Shown here: positions 24,700 to 36,929 of the stretch, in pieces
Numbering within the stretch: position 1 is the first letter of the stretch
Layout: every line of letters begins with the position of its first letter
From: Dermanyssus gallinae
Taxonomy: Eukaryota > Arthropoda > Arachnida > Mesostigmata > Dermanyssidae
DNA: 64,000 bases
Reading direction: 5' to 3'
Assembly (NCBI GenBank): GCA_003439945.1
Contig: QVRM01005270.1
Span: forward strand, 475,001 to 539,000
Made by a program: the position numbers and the translations under genes
The notes under the pieces: model-generated
What the model saw: the letters and a program-made list of their open reading frames with translations, nothing else
Databases searched by the model: none
What the model was told of the DNA's origin: nothing

Positions 24700-25950
24700 T
24701 CTTCGTTGACTGCGCTTCATATGATAAGGCTCCCACCGGCGTCGTAGCACAAAGCAGTAGGCCAAAGCCAAGCCGATGGCGCCCCTAAACTCTCAGCAAC
24801 TCCCCTTTCACCCTAAACCTCCCCCCCTCCCATACATGGCAGTCACGTAAATCGACGTAACAGTGCAGAGACAAGTGTCGGCCAGCCGGAAACAGCGGCA
24901 CAAGGTCACGTCACCTGATCGGGTGACCCCTACGTGTAGCTACAGCATCATGTCCACTTATTATCTAGCCTAGACAAGAAAGTCTACTCGGCGAATGTTT
25001 TGATAACCATGTGCCTAAGGTCATTAATAGGTGTTGACGTTGCCGTATTTTGCCGTTGGCATTCTGACGTTGCCATACAATTCATACAGGGAGACAACAA
25101 ACGTGTTACATACACTACTGCTATTGTACTAGTGTCATATCGTACTTTATGCACATAGCTTATACTGTTTATGTGTCATCGTTATTGCTGCTCAGAACAG
25201 GAACAGAGGAACAAAATAATAACGGGGAGTATATTCGTCCATGTCGTCAGTGACGTTTCAGGGTGGTAACGCATGCGCATGATTAAAATTAATTAGATTG
25301 CCAACAAAACGAAAGAGAGAGAGAGATAGAGATAGAGAGCTCGAGAGGGAGATAGAGTGTGTGGAGGGACTTGATCAGTGGGACCTAGTCTCGACAGGCC
25401 AAGCTCGCGGATGAATCGAGGGGCTGCAATGAATAGATCGCGACCTGCATCGCGACCTTCCGGACCGCTGGCCGGAGGCCCGCTGGCTAGTTTTTGTACG
25501 CGACGAACCACACTACTAACTGACGTTGAGCGATCTATAATCAATTTCTGTGCACGAATAGGCTAGCGGCCAGAAGCCAGTGAAGGCCGGAGCCCGGGCG
25601 GGGAGAAAACAGCGACAGAACTGATGAAATTCTGAACAGTAGCCACAGAATCATCACGGCACCATCTCCTCCGCCTTGTTATTCGGTTCGGCTGGCTGAA
25701 CGTAGTAAGCAGCGCGTCGTAGACAAAGAGAGCCGAGCACAACTAAACAATTATCCAACCACCGAAACACACAGACACACAGAAATATACACGCACATGA
25801 TTGAAAGCTGCAATAAACGACACACGTTTTTGCTGTTGAGGTGTTGTGCTGCTGCTGCTGCTATTGATGTTGTATTTCTTGTTTCTACTGCTGCCGCTGA
25901 TGCTACTGCATGTTTTAATGCAGACTTAAAACAGAGTCGAATTCAAGCAG
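24700..25950. other. No recognised gene
   Basis: A GA-rich tract lies at about 25311-25355 and short CTG runs at 25848-25865. The GC-richer segment at 25400-25620 has overlapping open frames without recognisable domains. Confidence 0.45.
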
Positions 25951-26158
25951 CTGCTTGAACGCTTTAAACGACGTTTGCTTCGCCTCCGAGACACGCTTAC
26001 TGACGCCACAAACGTTCGTGGGCGATGCCACCAATGTCTGGCCGATTGGCTTGTGGGTTTGTGGTCATCTCCTCCTCGTAGGTCGCGTGCACCACTTTCA
26101 TGTCGTGTGCTACCGCGGTTCTATATACTACACACGTCGCCACAAGATGTCCGTAGCT

Positions 26159-26267
<109 letters not shown>

Positions 26268-26824
26268 TTGCTGGGAGCGCTTGTCCATCGATGTCAAGCG
26301 TAATGCCGTAGTGGTGAAGGACAGAAAGGGGACAAAGAGCTATATTGGTAACGTCACCGATCAGCCTTGTTGACAAACAACGACGACACTGTCGTTGAGA
26401 CGACGTCTCGACGCGTCGCTCGCTGCCGCATAGCCTGCTACCACCGTAGCGAGCCTGTCCGACGTCTCTCTCTCTCTCTGAGAAGCGACATTTCGGCCGC
26501 CGGCCCATACGCTCGAAAGCTCGCTTCGGAGCCTCGGAGGACGTGTGTGGATGGATAGGAGAGCGTGTTAGGTATTTTTGCCATGCACGTATGTATGTAT
26601 GTTTGTATGTCGGTTCTTTTCTTCTACTCGATCGACGACCTGTCTGTTTCGTGCTGCCTGGCTGGCCGGCAGTCTGGGTTTGTGTCGGTCGCGCTGGCTT
26701 CGTGCGTCGTCGTTCTTGTATTTCATTTCCGTGTGTGCGTCAGTGTATACTTTGCACTCGACTAATTGTGTTTGCTGGGTACGATGCGGCCGTTGCCAGC
26801 CGTTCTGGTAGTTTGCCAAAATTG

Positions 26825-26868
26825 TCGTCGTCGTCGTCGTTGTTGTTGTTTTTATTGTTGTTGTTTCT

Positions 26869-26899
<31 letters not shown>

Positions 26900-26931
26900 C
26901 GTTGTTGTTGTTGTTGTTGTCCTTGTCGTTT
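26825..26931. repeat. TCG/TTG trinucleotide array
   Basis: (TCG)n at 26825-26839 passes into (TTG)n interrupted by TTTATTG and TTTCTATTG up to about 26931. It lies in a GC-richer block (26380-27000) where I see no convincing exon. Confidence 0.9.
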
Positions 26932-27202
26932 AGAGGGCCGGCGGCCCTAAGGACAGGTGCTGTGGATTGTTTCGGGCTGCGACCGTCTTTGAACATGGCT
27001 CAAATGACGGCACCACCGACACAACTAACTTGGGCACCAGTCGTATTCAGCTAATTGACTGGCTCTTTGTTGTTGTTGTTGTTGTTATTCTCGCCGTCGC
27101 CGACGTTTCCCGGCACGCTGCAAGGTTTTCGTTTTGCACCAAGCCACTCTCGCTACACAACTCTTAGATAGATGTATGTCAAGGAAGGAAAATAGGACGG
27201 CA

Positions 27203-27280
27203 AAGCGAATATATATATATATATATACGGCAAAGCGAATATATATATATATATATAAATGTATATATATATATATATTG
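27203..27280. repeat. Tandem duplication of CGGCAAAGCGAA + (TA)n
   Basis: CGGCAAAGCGAA followed by a TA run occurs twice back to back (27199 and 27229 onward). A similar GGAAGGAAAATAGRACGG motif occurs at about 27182-27199 and again at 27345-27362, so a longer degenerate repeat unit spans 27180-27365. Confidence 0.75.
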
Positions 27281-27475
27281 GGAGAAAAATAAAACGGACA
27301 CACAAAGCATTGTACATTTGTATATACATATATACATGTATCTCGGAAGGAAAATAGAACGGATGAACGAAGTGTGCCGTCGTCGTCGTCGATAAAGCGG
27401 CTACGCTTGCATTCCTTCTTTGCAGAAGACATTAAAAGTTATCTGGAGTCACACACAAACGCAATCACACACGCG

Positions 27476-27652
<177 letters not shown>

Positions 27653-28299
27653 GTGTGTGCGTGTGGGCAGTAGTGTCAGAAGAAGTGGTCATTTGGCTGT
27701 ACATATTGTACGGTGTACGTTGTAGCCGATACCAGGCGTCGTCGTCGTCGTCGTTGTCGTCGGCGTCGTTGTTGTTGTTGTTGTTGTTGTTGTCATAGCA
27801 ATCAATCAGCAGTATCCACCCCACCACCCTGACCATGACCGTGTCCGCCGTATCGTCCGTGATGTCGATGTTCCATATGATAATGGTGTTAGTGGAACAC
27901 GTGCATTCATGCAGGCATGCTCTTCCATCTGTTCATGCTTGATTTTTGATGAAGAAGTGCGTCGTTTCATAACGTGCCCGTTTTTCGATCATGTACTTCG
28001 ATGAACATGACTTATGCCGCGTGCCGGAAAGCTAATAATGCGCGTGTACTGCAATATAAACACATAAATGCATGCATGTATGTATCCATCCATCCATCTA
28101 TCCATCCATCCTTCGTAACGAGAGCATACGAGTACATACAGACGTACACGACGCGCGTCGTGGCGACGGCGGTAGCCGAGCGGAATACACGACGAGCGAG
28201 AGATAGAGAGAGACCCGAGGTCTCGGACTTCAGACGGACGCTAATCGACTTCTGTGTGTGTGACGCTTTGCTCAGATGACGATGAGATGCGATGATGAC

Positions 28300-28740
28300 G
28301 AAATGGTGTATGGTGGTGGTGGTGGTGGTAGTAGTCGGTATGATAACGGTCAATGATGGTGATGGTGGTAATGATGATGATGATGATGATGGTGGTGATA
28401 ATGATTATGGTGATAGTTGTCCTCATTATAACCGTCATGCTGTCAATAATGGCTGGCGATGATGGCGTCCCATCATAAACATCTGCTGCTGCTGCTGCTG
28501 TTGTTGTAGTTGTTGTTAGTGCTGCTGCTGCCGCTGCTGCCGCTGAGTACCGGTGTCGTGGTCCGTCGTCATCAGCAACAAGAAAACCGTCGTTATCTCA
28601 GCAACTTTGCCGGCGCCGACGAAGCCTCGCTTGTTTGGGATCGGCAACACAGTTGCAACAACAACAACAGCAACAACGACAGCGACAGCAACAACAGCAG
28701 CAGCGACAGCAACAACAGCAGCAGCAGAAGGAAAGGATGA
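28300..28740. repeat. GGT/GAT and CTG/CAG trinucleotide repeats
   Basis: (GGT)n at about 28311-28329, (GAT)n at 28374-28391, CTG/TTG runs at 28483-28540 and CAACAG/CAGCAG runs at 28655-28731. The CTG block and the CAG block are complementary and about 120-150 bp apart. Frames across them give low-complexity products only. Confidence 0.8.
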
Positions 28741-29072
28741 GATAGGGAGGGAAAGGAGCATAAGGAGGATAAGTAACCAGTGGACAATAAAACGATGAAA
28801 AGGAACGATGAACGAAGAACAGAATAGGAACAGAATATGACGGAGGGCGATGAGGGGGATTGAAGAAGATGCAGAAGAAGAAGAAGAAGATGCACAATGC
28901 ACAACCGATGATGAAGACCAGGTAGAAGAAAAACGATGTAATGACAACGACGTCGAAGAACAAGCCCGTGCTGACTGACCCGCATAGCCGCACGTTAGCA
29001 GCCAAGCACCATGCAAGCGTTACTAGTGGAATCGTGGTGGCGAGAATAGTAGTAATAATAATAATAATAATA

Positions 29073-29776
29073 TATTTTTTTGAAACAGGGGTTTATTATT
29101 ATCATTATGTACATGTATCACAATTACTAATATATTAATTATATAACATCATTGTTATTGCTTGAATGTCGCTCAACATCATCTTGGCGTTGCCTCCCTG
29201 AAGCTCCAGTAACACAATAATAATAATAATAATTAAAAAAAAAATAATAATAATAATAATAATAATTTATATTGTTCATTTATTTAGGAATTTAATATAT
29301 ACATGTGAATGTTTAAATCCACGGCGCCGATGGCTCACTCTTCATCTATCACTCGTGTCCGAGTGGAGTTTTGCCCGATCCCTGACGCGAAGACGCGGGT
29401 CCATCCAGTCTTTCATAGTTCCGAGCACCGAAATCGCGTTACCTCTCTGAATCTCTAGGGAAAGCCGTTGGCAGAAGAAAGTGCCCGCCCTCTTGTCCGT
29501 CGTAGCCTGCTGTAAAGCGTCGCCAATCTGGGAAATTAGCGTCGTTGTGAGGGGCCCAGGGCCACCCAGCGTCTCGAATGCGAAGAGTGAAAAGTGGTAC
29601 GCCCGGCCTAAGTTCGCATACTTTCTTATCTTTGATGTCTCGGCGCGGGAAGCGGCAGTTCCTGGGCGAGAAGCGCCGGGACCGACAAGGGAGGGGGTCA
29701 GAGAGTCGGTCACCGTCGTATCCCACACCAGGGAACGACCCTTGTAGAAAGGTATCAAAGTCAGGCCGTCGGGGTA
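29073..29776 (-). pseudogene. LINE ORF2 C-terminus and 3' region (family A, copy 3)
   Basis: This is the best preserved copy. The minus-strand frame 29758-29342 carries GRSLVWDTTVTDSLTPSL, VGPGASRPGTAASRAETSKI, a LGGPGPL block, and QRLSLEIQRGNAISVLGTMK, then a stop. Similar C-terminal blocks occur after the RT domain in some animal non-LTR retrotransposons. Just upstream, RRPDFD in another frame corresponds to the 'KRPDG' block, so there is a frameshift near 29760. Similarity ends at about 29776 where an ATT-type repeat (minus-strand sense) begins. The presumed 3' region contains AAT arrays (29216-29271). A segment at 29075-29125 shares GGGTTTATT...TATGTACATGTATCAC with 59017-59055. Confidence 0.65.
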
Positions 29777-31500
29777 TTAATAATAATAATAGTAATAATA
29801 ATAACAGAAATGTCGATGAATATCGAGCAAGTGTTCGAGCTGCGCTTGAACATAACGAGCACAACGACGACCAATACGCAACCAAATGGACAAACACCGA
29901 CATAGAACGACTGCCAATCTACCGTCTGATCGACCGACCGACAAATTAGTCCGTCTATCGCCGACGGTACGCGCCGTATAAAATGTACACGTATTGTACG
30001 GCTTGCTTTGTCGTAATTGCTAGACATAAACTCGTAAACTGCATGAGGCACACAGCGGGCGCCGTTGTTTAAACCAATATATAGTGTGGTACTCACAAAC
30101 CCACTAAAATCCACACGCTCTGTTTGCTACCTGTTATTGGAACGCGGGGGGGGGAGGCGGGGGGGAAAGACTGCCACCGTACTGTTTTTGTGAATTTACT
30201 CTACTCGGCCAACTTTAACTTAAGCCGTGTAGTCTGCTCGACAATGAAGAGCTTGATTTTGTGTGGTGATTTTTGTCGCCTCCGACATAAGTGTTGCGAA
30301 TGTTCGTAAGATATTATTATTAATATATGGTAGTATAGCTTTTAGCTCTGAGTGTGCGTCCATCACTCAGCGTCGAGAAAAAAAAACACACCCATAGCCT
30401 TTATAGAATATGCATCTGGCTACGCCCCCGGCCGCTTTGGATTACAGTGAGGGGGGTACTTAGTTTAGAATATGTCGACAGGGCTGTGAGCTGCCCAAAG
30501 GTTCATAATCACTGCTTTGTGCCGATTGCGCTGGATACATTGAGTCGCATCAGCGTGGCTATTATGGAAAAGTTATCTCTGAACACGACATCGCGACACA
30601 ACGCGCCCGATAGACAGGTGATCAATGCGAGGCTCGGACAGTTCGTACAGCCTGCGCTCAATTGGTCGGTCGCAGCCACACGATTGCGTAATTGTGCACA
30701 AATACTGCCAGAATATCGGCAAACGCAGCTTGGCGTGGCTCGATCCGCCTACGGGCCGCCTACGGGCCCGAGAGTTGCAAAGCTTTCGCCCGATCAGACT
30801 GATTCACGTTGGCTGCGTTTGGCGTTTTTGTCGTTAACTCTTATTCTTCCGGGGCGCGGAAGCAGCCCTATCGAGGAACAGATCACGGTCGAATCCTTTT
30901 GTAGCGGCCTGGGCGGCTAAAACGCATCGTTCGAAACGGGGCGTTGCCATGGCGATTAACCATGATTAGCGGACAATCGCAAGTTCGAGCCCCATCCTTG
31001 CTGGTTGTTCTCGTTAGACGTGGTTGTCATTGCTCTGCTGCTGCTGCTGGACCTCATACATCTGAGAAGGAGAAAACCTATGTGAATCCAGTAACAGGAG
31101 GGGCGGTGATGACGGTGGGGGTGCATTTAGACGCTATCGTGCCACAGACATCTTAGCTTAGCCTATTAGACGAGCGTCTAAAAAGTGGTTATCAGAGCGT
31201 TCAAAAAATCGCAATGAGGACGGCGACGCACTTCTGACAGCCACATCGTTGGCGGCGAGGATTGTCGACGAGTCGTTTCCTCTCTTCTGTTTTCGTTGCC
31301 ACTGTCTGTATTGAGGCGGTAGCTACATGCTTTCCAATTTTACACACATGTTCGCTAAGTAGACTGTGATAGATTTTCAAGGTGATCGTGCGCATTGAGA
31401 AACACTCACAATTATTTATCTGCCTCTCTCTCCATATATATATATATATATATATTTTATGGGGTTAAATGCAGTTACGCACTACCGCTACAACTTGGAA
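29777..31500. other. No recognised gene; small GC-rich features
   Basis: A poly-G rich stretch (GGGGGGGGAGGCGGGGGGG-like) at about 30144-30172 has quadruplex potential on the plus strand. The 30354-30920 open frame of 188 codons has no domain I recognise and an ordinary random-looking composition. A B-box-like AGTTCGAGCCC at 30982-30992 has no good A box. Confidence 0.4.
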
Positions 31501-31501
<1 letters not shown>

Positions 31502-31567
<66 letters not shown>

Positions 31568-31823
31568 CGGCGTAAACGGCGAGTGTAGCAGTGATTTGCT
31601 AAACGATTGAAGGCTATTTTCAGAAGGGATAGTCTAAAGTGTAGATTTTGCACTACATATGAAATAAGAATCATTGTTTAGTTTTCAATAATCAAATTTC
31701 TGATTGTTTTAACACAGTGAATGCTAAACCGCCGCTGCGCTAGCACCGAACAAGCAATGCGTTTAAAACCAGTAAAAGATTATATATATATATATATATA
31801 TACATATATATTTTGTTTATGTA

Positions 31824-31862
<39 letters not shown>
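31502..31862. repeat. Two (TA)n microsatellites
   Basis: TA tracts lie at 31502-31568 and 31781-31862 (the latter split by TTTTGTTTATG), separated by about 210 bp of unique AT-rich sequence. A shorter one is at 31436-31456. Confidence 0.9.
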
Positions 31863-31864
<2 letters not shown>

Positions 31865-31869
31865 TACCT

Positions 31870-33077
31870 TCAATGATGTGTGCTTATGCTTGTTTCTTGC
31901 AATGATTCTAATCTAAAATGATTAATGGCGTCGGTCGTTGCAATTAGTTAACAGCTAGCTCACCTTTTAGACTTATTTCCCTTCCCTACGCTGACAGCGG
32001 CAGCAAGGGGCGCACCTAGCTTGTATTTGAACGGCCTTGAATGGCAGAAGTTGTTTGGACAAAGACTACGCCGCAAGGCTTAGCCAGAGATTGTCGAGTA
32101 CATGAAGGTCATAGATAACATCAAGTGTCATTTCTATGACTTTCGGTGTATGACATGTTATTCTCATGATGACGCTGTATGATATATTGCATGAGCTATG
32201 TATTTTAAATTATAGAGTTGTCCATACTGCGTTTAGCTTTCCAGAGGCGTCTGATGATTATGAAATTTCGCATACATTTTGCAATGCTTCATTTTGTAAG
32301 CGTTTCGAATTTGGAGACAATCGAGAGTCAAAACTGACATAAGTCGGAATGCTTTTATATATCTAAAGATGCATAGAGCCGCTGCATTTCTGTTAGATAT
32401 TACCAGGATAAAATGTACACTTTAGTTTCATTACGCACACAAAATTCTGTGATCTGATAGGGAGCTGAACAGAGAAAGAAAGCGATGCTTGCAATATCAT
32501 GGAACGCGTTGACATCCTTATTATTTAGAACTCAATCACTGAACGTGATTGCATCATTGTATTTTTTAATTATCCACGTAGATGCATTTATTTAAATTCA
32601 ACAAACAATCAGAAAATGAGCATCAAGGCATCAATCGGGTCTACGGTTTCCCAAAAAGCAGGTAACAATAGCTGCGATTACGGCTCTGCAACAGCAAAAG
32701 AAAGCACAGGTTTTTCAAACGGCTGATTCAGCCATGTGCTCATGTCTAGAAAAACAGCGGCGAAAACAACAACATTAAGGACAATTCACCTAATAGGCTT
32801 TCTTAGCGTAACGAGCAGGGTCAATTGTCCTCCACCCTATTTTGGTCGTTGCAATAAGCTGTAGACGCTGTCGTGTTTGTCATCATTGTTGTATTGTGAG
32901 GTCTCTTCTAAATCCAAAAACCGACAAAAACATACACTAGGGTTGCATCTTTAGCGCTTTTGTCTCAAGGCTTCATTCGCAGTTGCCTACCAAGTCTTGC
33001 TAGCCCATCACTGTTGCTATGCTGTTCATCTGGTCCAGAGTACCTGGCGTCAGTTGACACACGCCGGTGCTGATGAG

Positions 33078-33118
<41 letters not shown>

Positions 33119-33620
33119 CATATATCATTACAACTACAGCTACTAATCGGCGCGGTTAGCACACCTCATAAACATCCGTCAAATATGCCACAGCCCTTCT
33201 CACCTAGGGTACGATCTTAGCTTAGCGTATCCTGACGGTCGTATCCGTCATGTTCGTGAATGTTATTTTCTACTGGTCACTGGTAGTACTCCTATTTCTA
33301 GTATTTTGATTGTTGTCGTTACTTATTGGTACGAATACTCTATTACATGTACACACATTTATTTACGAAATAGAATAATATAGTTAATAATAATGCCAGT
33401 TGTTGTTGTAGTAGTAGAGAGATAACTAAACTACAACGACTGTGGTGGCGGCTGGACGTCCTAAAAGGCCGACTGCTTCATAGATTCTTCAGCCATGCAT
33501 CTAGACGACGCCATAGCTAACATTTCCTTCGCCGACTGGGACGACGTCGGCTTCTCTGTGTAACGCTTCACAGTCCCATAGCGTTGGTGGGAAATGCAGT
33601 AAAGTTGTTGCATTGTCGAC
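31870..33620. other. Unique-looking AT-rich sequence, no gene seen
   Basis: No open frame of note, tandem array or transposon signature is visible apart from a short TA tract at 33081-33112. Confidence 0.5.
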
Positions 33621-33633
33621 AAACTGAGAAGAA

Positions 33634-34161
33634 TTGAACGGGTGTCGTCTATTCGTCGTTACTTCTGGTGGCGGACACGAAAATACAGCTTGCTTCCTGC
33701 GAGAACAAAGAAGGAAAACAAATGTTCACAGTCGAGACAGCCGAAATGACGACAACTTGGCTCTCTACACGAGAAACTATGACGAGAAAACAGAGTCGGT
33801 CGCAGCGGGAATTTGCAAGATAAACACTTTCGTTAGCACCATCATTTGGCCTCGCTTTCCTCGATTCTGTAAGAGGAAGAAGCGCCCTCGATTTTACAAC
33901 ATGTCACACTGGAGCGGCGACGACTCCTGTTGTTGTACTGGCTATTTTTATTTTTGTTGTTTTATATATTATTATATATTAATTTTTTTGTTATGTAGTG
34001 TACGTATAGCCGTTGTTGTTGTTGTTGCTGCTGCTGCTGCTGCGATTATTGTGTTCATCGACGCTGCAGCTTTAGAAATATGTTTTGATCTTATTGAAGT
34101 CGCGTGTTGTTATTTGTGGCTACTCAATTATTGTGACGTAATTGTAGAAAATACGTTTTGA
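33634..34161 (+). other. Long open frame of unknown status
   Basis: An open frame of 175 codons is preserved on the plus strand. Its first two thirds have ordinary polar composition. The last third runs through a TTG/CTG array (34012-34045) giving a hydrophobic poly-V/poly-A segment. I recognise no domain and see no obvious splice context. It is longer than most random frames here, but the hydrophobic part is explained by the repeat, so I do not call it a gene. Confidence 0.15.
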
Positions 34162-34169
34162 GCAAACAT

Positions 34170-36160
34170 CACTCTGAAAACATGATAGATATACTATATA
34201 TAGCTGTTGTATTAATTATTAAAACAATTGCTGATTAAATTTAATTTTTTTTTAAAGTTCTCTCGTGCACGTCTAAGTGGTGGTGTAGGCATGTTGTTTC
34301 CACAAACCTGATCTGACCCATGATCTATTTTTATTATAGCAGCAGCCGTATGGTGTGGTTTAGATTTTCTTTTTGTCGGCAGACCTCTATTTACCACAGA
34401 ACCGCGTGGCAGGCATTGGGATGGGTGCAATACACCGCATCATGCGGTCTTTAAACGGCGGCTCAATTTGTTGAAACCTAAATGTCGATGTGGTTACTGT
34501 TATTATAGTTGTTTATTTTGAGATGATTTTCCCGAAACAAGGAATAAACCTATAACATAATCCAAACTATTTTCTTCGTCGAGAAACGCTGATGGACGTC
34601 CAGACCATTGGGAGTCTTATATATATATATAGGAGCCGCCGCTACGAAGTTCTTCAGAGGCGGCTCACTAATTTATATTATTTTCCTGTTGCCTACACTT
34701 TGGTAAGCCAATCAGGATGTCAGTTGATTGGGGAGTGGGTGTACACGCATCGCTCATGCATGTATCGCTTTTATATGCTGTTGTGTAAGTGAAGTCTGGA
34801 GGAAGTCGCCATCGGAGACCCCCCACCGCTTGCACAGTGATGAAGTCAAACAAGGGGCCTCACACGAGTATGGTTGTGGTCATTTAATCTGTAGGATGAG
34901 GCAAGAAATTCGTTTGATCGTCTGAGGTGCTGGTCAAGGACGTTTTACGAGGTTGCCTGTGGATGGAAAGATGTCGGCAATAACATCAACACCAACAATA
35001 GATGCCGCTGCGGAGGGCTCGAAGCACATATTTTCTCCATGTACTACAGGCTAATGCGACAGCTACAGCTTGGCACAAATGTCTGCGCACTGGAACAGCA
35101 GTGCTTTAGACGACACGATCTTGGTGTTGTGCTGTTGTTCACGTCGTTGCCATCACGGCTCTGATTGACGAAGTGAAGCAATGGCTTGTAGCCGAATACA
35201 GATACGCATAGGGGGGCCGAAATCCTCGTTTAGGTTTTACTAACCAGATACATCGCGTCACGCTCTGTCCTATACGACATAGATGAGAGGACACAGATGT
35301 TGCCTACATTATGCCAGCATACTAGTGAGATGCGGAGGCACCTTCCCCCGGAGTGGAGAGAGGTAGGTACCACATCGAATACCGAATTAAATGTGTCACT
35401 ACGTTCCTCTTCTGCACTGTTCGTGTTTGTTTAGCATAAACATGTAAAACATCATTGCCTCCGCACAGCCATCGAAGTGGGACACACGAAGTTGTACGCA
35501 GCCCTAAAACGCGGAGCGGAGAAAGTAACAACGGGGATTTTTTTCTGAACAAGACGCGAAACCAACGGTGAGTGCGCTAATGCATTTCTCATACTATCTT
35601 CTGCTACAAGGCAAAGTTGCATTTGTCGACGAGGCGTTTCGTAAATTCTCCTTGTTTTCGGTCCTATAGACTTAATGCTATCATCTATCTAATGGATCTA
35701 ACTGCACTGCACATTGGGATCACTCATCGACCGACCATTGCTACATTGGTCGGTAATAATTTGCTTTAAATTCGCATTTTAGCTCGTGCCACAACGAAGG
35801 TCGTTCCTTGGGGGGGGGGGGTATATGTAAGGCAATTTTGTAGCGCCTTTATGGCAGTACTTGTACAAATGACTGTCAAAACAAACATTAAGGTTTGTCC
35901 GAAGGTACCCCTTGTAGAAGAATGATAAAAGCAGATGCCGCAAAAAATCGTACGTATCTCGTTATATACTCAAATCAACGACTGGTCATTCATTCTTACA
36001 TAGGTGGTTTCCAATTTAGAGCACAGGTTTCTCAATAATAGAAAAAAAACAACAACTGGTGCATGCCTTCGCCATTTGATAAAAGCAAGTTTTTGCAAAT
36101 GTATTGTATTTTTGCTTTCTTTATGATAGCTTAGTTGTTGTTAATGTTATTGGCTATCGT
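34170..36160. other. No recognised gene
   Basis: Scattered short open frames only. A G-run of ten lies at about 35811-35820. I see no element termini or RNA gene. Confidence 0.5.
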
Positions 36161-36295
36161 TGATGTTATTGTTGCTTACTCTTGTCCTTGCTGTTGTCGT
36201 TGTTGTTGTAGTTGTTGCTGATTTTGCTATCTTTGGTCATTCGCGTTGCTATTAGGGTTAGCTCCGCTGTTATTTTGATAACGCTAACGGCGGCT

Positions 36296-36430
36296 ACAAC
36301 AGCAATAAAAACAACAACAACAAGAATAACAATGGTAACAACAACAACAACAACAAGAATAACAATGGTAACAACAACAACAAGAATAACAATGGTAACA
36401 ACAACAACAAGAATAACAATAATAACAAAT
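36296..36430. repeat. Minisatellite, unit about 27 bp
   Basis: The unit ACAACAACAACAAGAATAACA followed by ATGGTA is repeated four times with small length changes in the CAA run, ending in AATAACAAATACT. Frames across it on either strand give regular VVTIVILVVV-like or TTTRITMVT-like products. Confidence 0.9.
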
Positions 36431-36727
36431 ACTATTATTACGGCCTCTACGACTGCGAGGAATGGTGTCACGCTGATCGCCCACGTCATCACTGCCGGCA
36501 TTGGCACTGCGCTCTCTCTAGCCACGGTCGACCGGGCACAGCCGAGTCGTCGATGTGTTTGTCTTTTCTGTGTAGCGTCCGTTTAGCTTCTGTCCTCCTG
36601 TCGGTATTGCATATATAGATAGATAGATAGATATTCGATTACCATTATTGTTATCATTATTTGTCGAACTACTGTCGACGAAACTGTAACGAAACCCGAC
36701 CTGGCGACTTAACTACTTCTACTACTA

Positions 36728-36908
36728 AAGTAAAGTTTTCGGGCTGACCCTCAGCCAAGATTTAACGTCCACGGAACTGTTTTTCACATTGCTTATAGAC
36801 GGACCCCCATAAATACAAATGTGCAGCGGTGGGGTTCGAACCCGCGCACCTATGTGTCTCCTCCGGTTGCGAGGCGGAGACTTAATCCACTACGCCACCG
36901 GGCTTGAC
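36728..36908 (-). mobile_element. tRNA-derived SINE, copy 3, with 18-bp target-site duplication
   Basis: This is the best-preserved copy, read on the minus strand. It has an A box (complement of CCACTACGCCA, 36887-36897), a perfect B box (GGTTCGAACCC within 36832-36843), then TGCACATTTGTATTTATGGG and the tail GACGTTAAATCTTGGCTGAG. A perfect direct repeat, TAACTACTTCTACTACTA, flanks it at 36710-36727 and 36909-36926. The target is itself CTA-rich and the right-hand copy continues into a CTA microsatellite. The intact polymerase III boxes suggest it could still be transcribed. Confidence 0.88.
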
Positions 36909-36929
36909 TAACTACTTCTACTACTACTA

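Noticed and set aside
30354..30920. 188-codon plus-strand open frame
   Set aside because: No recognisable domain, no splice or start context, and composition as expected by chance for a GC-richer stretch.
30941..31010. tRNA-like B box AGTTCGAGCCC
   Set aside because: The upstream A-box candidate fits poorly and no stems form around it. No second copy was seen.
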